DNA from: an uncultured Dialister sp.
GTDB taxonomy: Bacteria; Bacillota; Negativicutes; Veillonellales; Dialisteraceae
Length of the DNA stretch: 8,974 bases
Direction: 5' to 3'
Assembly: GCA_900314595.1 (NCBI GenBank)
Contig: OMVW01000052.1
Location: 1-8,974, forward strand
Part shown: in pieces, positions 7,901 through 8,974 of the stretch
How the letters are laid out: every line of letters starts with the position of its first letter
Numbering within the stretch: the first letter of the stretch is position 1
Position numbers and translations under genes: made by a program
Notes under the pieces: model-generated
What the model saw: only the letters and a program-made list of their open reading frames with translations
Database searches by the model: none
Told to the model about the DNA's origin: nothing

Positions 7901-8744
7901 AGGAGGAAGTCTCCTCACGCCCCCTGAACCGGCAGAAGAAAAAAACAGGGAAACTTTCCTTTCCTCTCTTCCCAAGGAAATACCGGACTGGATGGACCGC
8001 CAGCTCACCTGGGCCTACGACCACCCGGGATCCCTCATAACCCCTGCCAAGCTCACTGCCACGGCTGCCGTGAAACTTCGGGAAATGCAGGAATACACCG
8101 CATCCGACGAAGAAGCCTATGAATCGGTCATTTTGGCCCCGGACCCGGATGCTCTCCCTGCCGACTACGATGCGCCGCCCCTCTTCCTTTCAGGAGATGA
8201 GGAGAAATACGAAGGTACCGGCTATGGTACTTTGATGCACAAAGCGATGGAAATGATCGATTTCACTGCCCTTCCTCCCACAGAAGAGGCCATCCGCGAA
8301 GAACTAAGGAAACTGGTGGAAACAAAAATCTTCACTGAAGAAGAAGGAGTGACCCTCCTTTCCGAAACGAAATGGGCCCACCCGGCCAAAGACCTCCTCA
8401 CCTTCGCTCATGGACCGCTTGCAAAAGCCATGAAAGAAGCAAAGGCAGTCAGAAAAGAAATGCCCTTCTCCATCCTCCTTCCTGCCCATGATTTCTACCC
8501 CAACTGTGAAAAAGGAGAAAAACTCTTCCTTCAGGGGGTCATGGACTGCCTCCTCGAAAATGAAAAAGATATGATCATCATCGATTACAAGACAGACCAT
8601 ACCATGAGCGAAGAAGAACTGGCCCACCACTACAGCGTGCAGCTCCGGGTGTACAAAGAAGCGGCAGAAAAACTCTTCGGAAAGAAAGTGAGCCATCTCT
8701 ACCTCTGGGCCTTCAAGTACGGTAAGGCAATAGAGATTATTTGA
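4905..8744 (+). CDS. addA: ATP-dependent helicase/nuclease subunit A (AddA)
   Basis: AddA is the motor and second nuclease of AddAB: a UvrD-type SF1A 3'-to-5' helicase fused to a RecB-family nuclease that cuts the 3'-ended strand before Chi. It has 1279 residues, slightly longer than the roughly 1230 of Bacillus subtilis. Helicase motifs appear in order: Q motif TEEQQ (4-8), Walker A AAAGSGKT (22-29, K28), motif Ia TFTRAAA (56-62), Walker B IDEYQD (422-427), motif III VGDIKQSIYRFRQ (448-460), motif IV NFRS (489-492), motif V TIHKSKGLEF (808-817) and motif VI YVAMTRARDR (884-893). The C-terminal nuclease shows H1112, D1214, D1227 and K1229 in IDYKTD, and Q1246, so both activities should be intact. 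The start is set by the ribosome binding site inside addB and the Q motif at residue 4. It is the last gene of the operon and ends 30 bases before a strong terminator. Confidence 0.97.
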   Translation: MSWTEEQQEALDTRNKNLLLSAAAGSGKTAVLTERIARLVKDPESRININELLVLTFTRAAAAEMKARVSSALSAALEEADEKKDEKTVRHLEKQISLLGSAQISTLDSYFQAIIRQYFYLLDLDPKMRILSDENEEFLLEEEVLSEVLENWYEKGASDFLDTADLFASRYQDSELKRMVLAIYHFACSLPFPEDWISHLPDRYDIPEGAHMDDLSWDRPLLDHLRSLCEKACDSYRQMFDLMGKVPGAEEVFLKQLSDEYAFYSYVAEKDSWKDWFDSPDFRYEKFKSITKKQAEKYNYKNSKEFTNSEGVQDIKSLRDSVKKMYTKSIEPFRGISENQWLSETKAMLPAVKVLSALTLDFAKALKERKKKEGIMDFSDMEHYALEVLLDRDNPDFSIEKAENFPSAAALSIRKKFKEVMIDEYQDTNGVQELITFLLSNGHNRFMVGDIKQSIYRFRQADPTIFLQKYNAFSPDREALSHRIDLNKNFRSDGALLSSINFLFRQIMTKKTLELDYGPAEALYPARHEEMRPETYAGGTVSIELIDKKEVAESEGAQDLKDIENITLEGRLIAQRIQELMDGGKVMNKDGSFRPMRYSDITILLRSLAGKGPALLKVLEDRHIPAVSDKEEDFTRNIEVEILWALLKIIDNPLQDLALAAVLRSFFVGLDEKDLALLYLARKEAGKDHLWQVFSDTSLLPPEKEEKISAFLKNYKNWRHLSMVDGVAPLLREILAGIDYLTYISGLPGGAARKNHVLSFYQLALERDAAPQSGLYLFLNYLSSLKKEEREFKSNAPGSSSDAVHIMTIHKSKGLEFPVVFLADTAKGFNLKDTQQTAICHKDLGLGIQYYDKKRKLRWPSLYWYAVKEKARQESIAEEARLLYVAMTRARDRLFITAIQKDVPSALSAWAASLSTAGGGPKVEPLPSHIISNSTSYLDWIMPAALRHRSMQDAWDMIDHIPCYRDDAEGDTSDFDFHVTSETDLFTEKEMETWEKAIEGGSLLTPPEPAEEKNRETFLSSLPKEIPDWMDRQLTWAYDHPGSLITPAKLTATAAVKLREMQEYTASDEEAYESVILAPDPDALPADYDAPPLFLSGDEEKYEGTGYGTLMHKAMEMIDFTALPPTEEAIREELRKLVETKIFTEEEGVTLLSETKWAHPAKDLLTFAHGPLAKAMKEAKAVRKEMPFSILLPAHDFYPNCEKGEKLFLQGVMDCLLENEKDMIIIDYKTDHTMSEEELAHHYSVQLRVYKEAAEKLFGKKVSHLYLWAFKYGKAIEII

Positions 8745-8749
8745 GTGGC

Positions 8750-8777
8750 TAGTGATTAGCAGATAGCAGTTAGCAAA
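8750..8777 (+). repeat. Four imperfect TAG-heptamer tandem repeats
   Basis: Just after the addA stop codon, four consecutive 7-bp units read TAGTGAT, TAGCAGA, TAGCAGT and TAGCAAA (8750-8756, 8757-8763, 8764-8770, 8771-8777). The last runs into the terminator stem. It looks like a short degenerate satellite; a 7-bp period puts stops in different frames. Function unknown. Confidence 0.55.
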
Positions 8778-8812
8778 AACGCTGCCTCTGAGATGCAGAG
8801 ACAGCGTTTTTT
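8775..8812 (+). terminator. Intrinsic terminator of the addBA operon (bidirectional)
   Basis: AAAAACGCTG at 8775-8784 pairs with CAGCGTTTTT at 8802-8811. One C-A mismatch (8785/8801) follows, then CTCTG 8786-8790 pairs with CAGAG 8796-8800 around a five-base loop. Six T at 8807-8812 follow the GC core, and five A precede it, so it can act in both directions. It lies 30 bases after the addA stop codon. Confidence 0.92.
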
Positions 8813-8830
8813 GATTTTCATAATCAAAAA
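8808..8830. repeat. AT-rich inverted repeat overlapping the terminator T tract
   Basis: TTTTTGATT at 8808-8816 and AATCAAAAA at 8822-8830 are perfect 9-bp inverted arms around a five-base loop. The 5' arm is the U tract of the addA terminator. On the minus strand it would form first, ahead of the same terminator. The remainder up to 8877 is AT-rich and has no gene. Confidence 0.5.
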
Positions 8831-8877
8831 CCTGAAAATACTTTTACAACTTTACATTTTTATGCGAATATTTCGTA

Positions 8878-8974
8878 ATAGGGTAGAGTTATTAGCCCTC
8901 CCATTGCACCGTACGTACGGTCCTCGTATACGGCGCTACATTGTTACATCTATTCCTTAAGCTCAGATAGTACT
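8878..8974 (-). mobile_element. Second copy of the group II intron 3' end, inverted; 5' part outside the window
   Basis: This is the reverse complement of 1-91, identical in every base, plus six further bases at the window edge. On the minus strand domain V is 8936-8906, domain VI is 8902-8881 with branch adenosine at 8884, and the intron should end at 8878. The first flanking exon base is T in both copies (92; minus strand of 8877), the position expected to pair with EBS3. Beyond that base the flanks differ, TGGGG on the left and ACGAA here, which places the intron boundary. The rest of the intron would lie to the right of the window. Confidence 0.88.

Noticed and set aside
1..8974. CRISPR arrays, tRNA or rRNA genes, toxin-antitoxin pairs, phage genes
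   Set aside because: I looked for spaced direct repeats, cloverleaf-type segments and small gene pairs in the non-coding parts and found none.

Overview
The window reads as a chromosomal segment of a moderately GC-rich bacterium, most likely a Bacillota (Firmicutes) member. The evidence is a complete addB-addA operon of the Bacillus type (AddB with a Walker A motif and a four-cysteine iron-sulfur nuclease domain, AddA with helicase and nuclease), strong AGGAGG-type ribosome binding sites, and bacterial group II introns at the edges. A more precise placement (for example a gut Negativicute) is only an impression from codon and intergenic style.

Layout: positions 1-91 are the 3' end (domains V and VI) of a group II intron on the + strand. 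Positions 92-301 carry no gene; they hold a GC-rich segment with alternative hairpins, then a strong bidirectional terminator. An ADP-ribosylglycohydrolase (DraG/ARH family) gene lies on the minus strand at 302-1090. The divergent intergenic region 1091-1516 has the hydrolase's own extended -10 promoter and a candidate structured RNA of about 180 nt on the minus strand, ending in a good intrinsic terminator. It also has an AT-rich promoter zone with an inverted repeat, and the addB promoter. addB (1517-4918) and addA (4905-8744) overlap by 14 bp and fill the rest. After addA come four imperfect TAG-heptamers, a strong bidirectional terminator, a second AT-rich inverted repeat, and then a second copy of the same intron 3' end on the minus strand (8878-8974).

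How it works together: AddA and AddB form the heterodimeric helicase-nuclease that resects double-strand breaks up to a Chi site and prepares the 3' end for RecA; the overlap and internal ribosome binding site suggest coupled, near-stoichiometric synthesis. The ADP-ribosylglycohydrolase is divergently transcribed and shows no sequence-level link to AddAB.

The two intron ends are identical over 92 bp, inverted, and point inward. They show a CGC catalytic triad and a CG bulge in domain V, marks of class C (IIC) introns, so the window is a segment between two inverted intron copies. The enzymes are ordinary. The observations most worth a second look are the inverted intron pair and the unidentified structured RNA upstream of the ADP-ribosylglycohydrolase gene.
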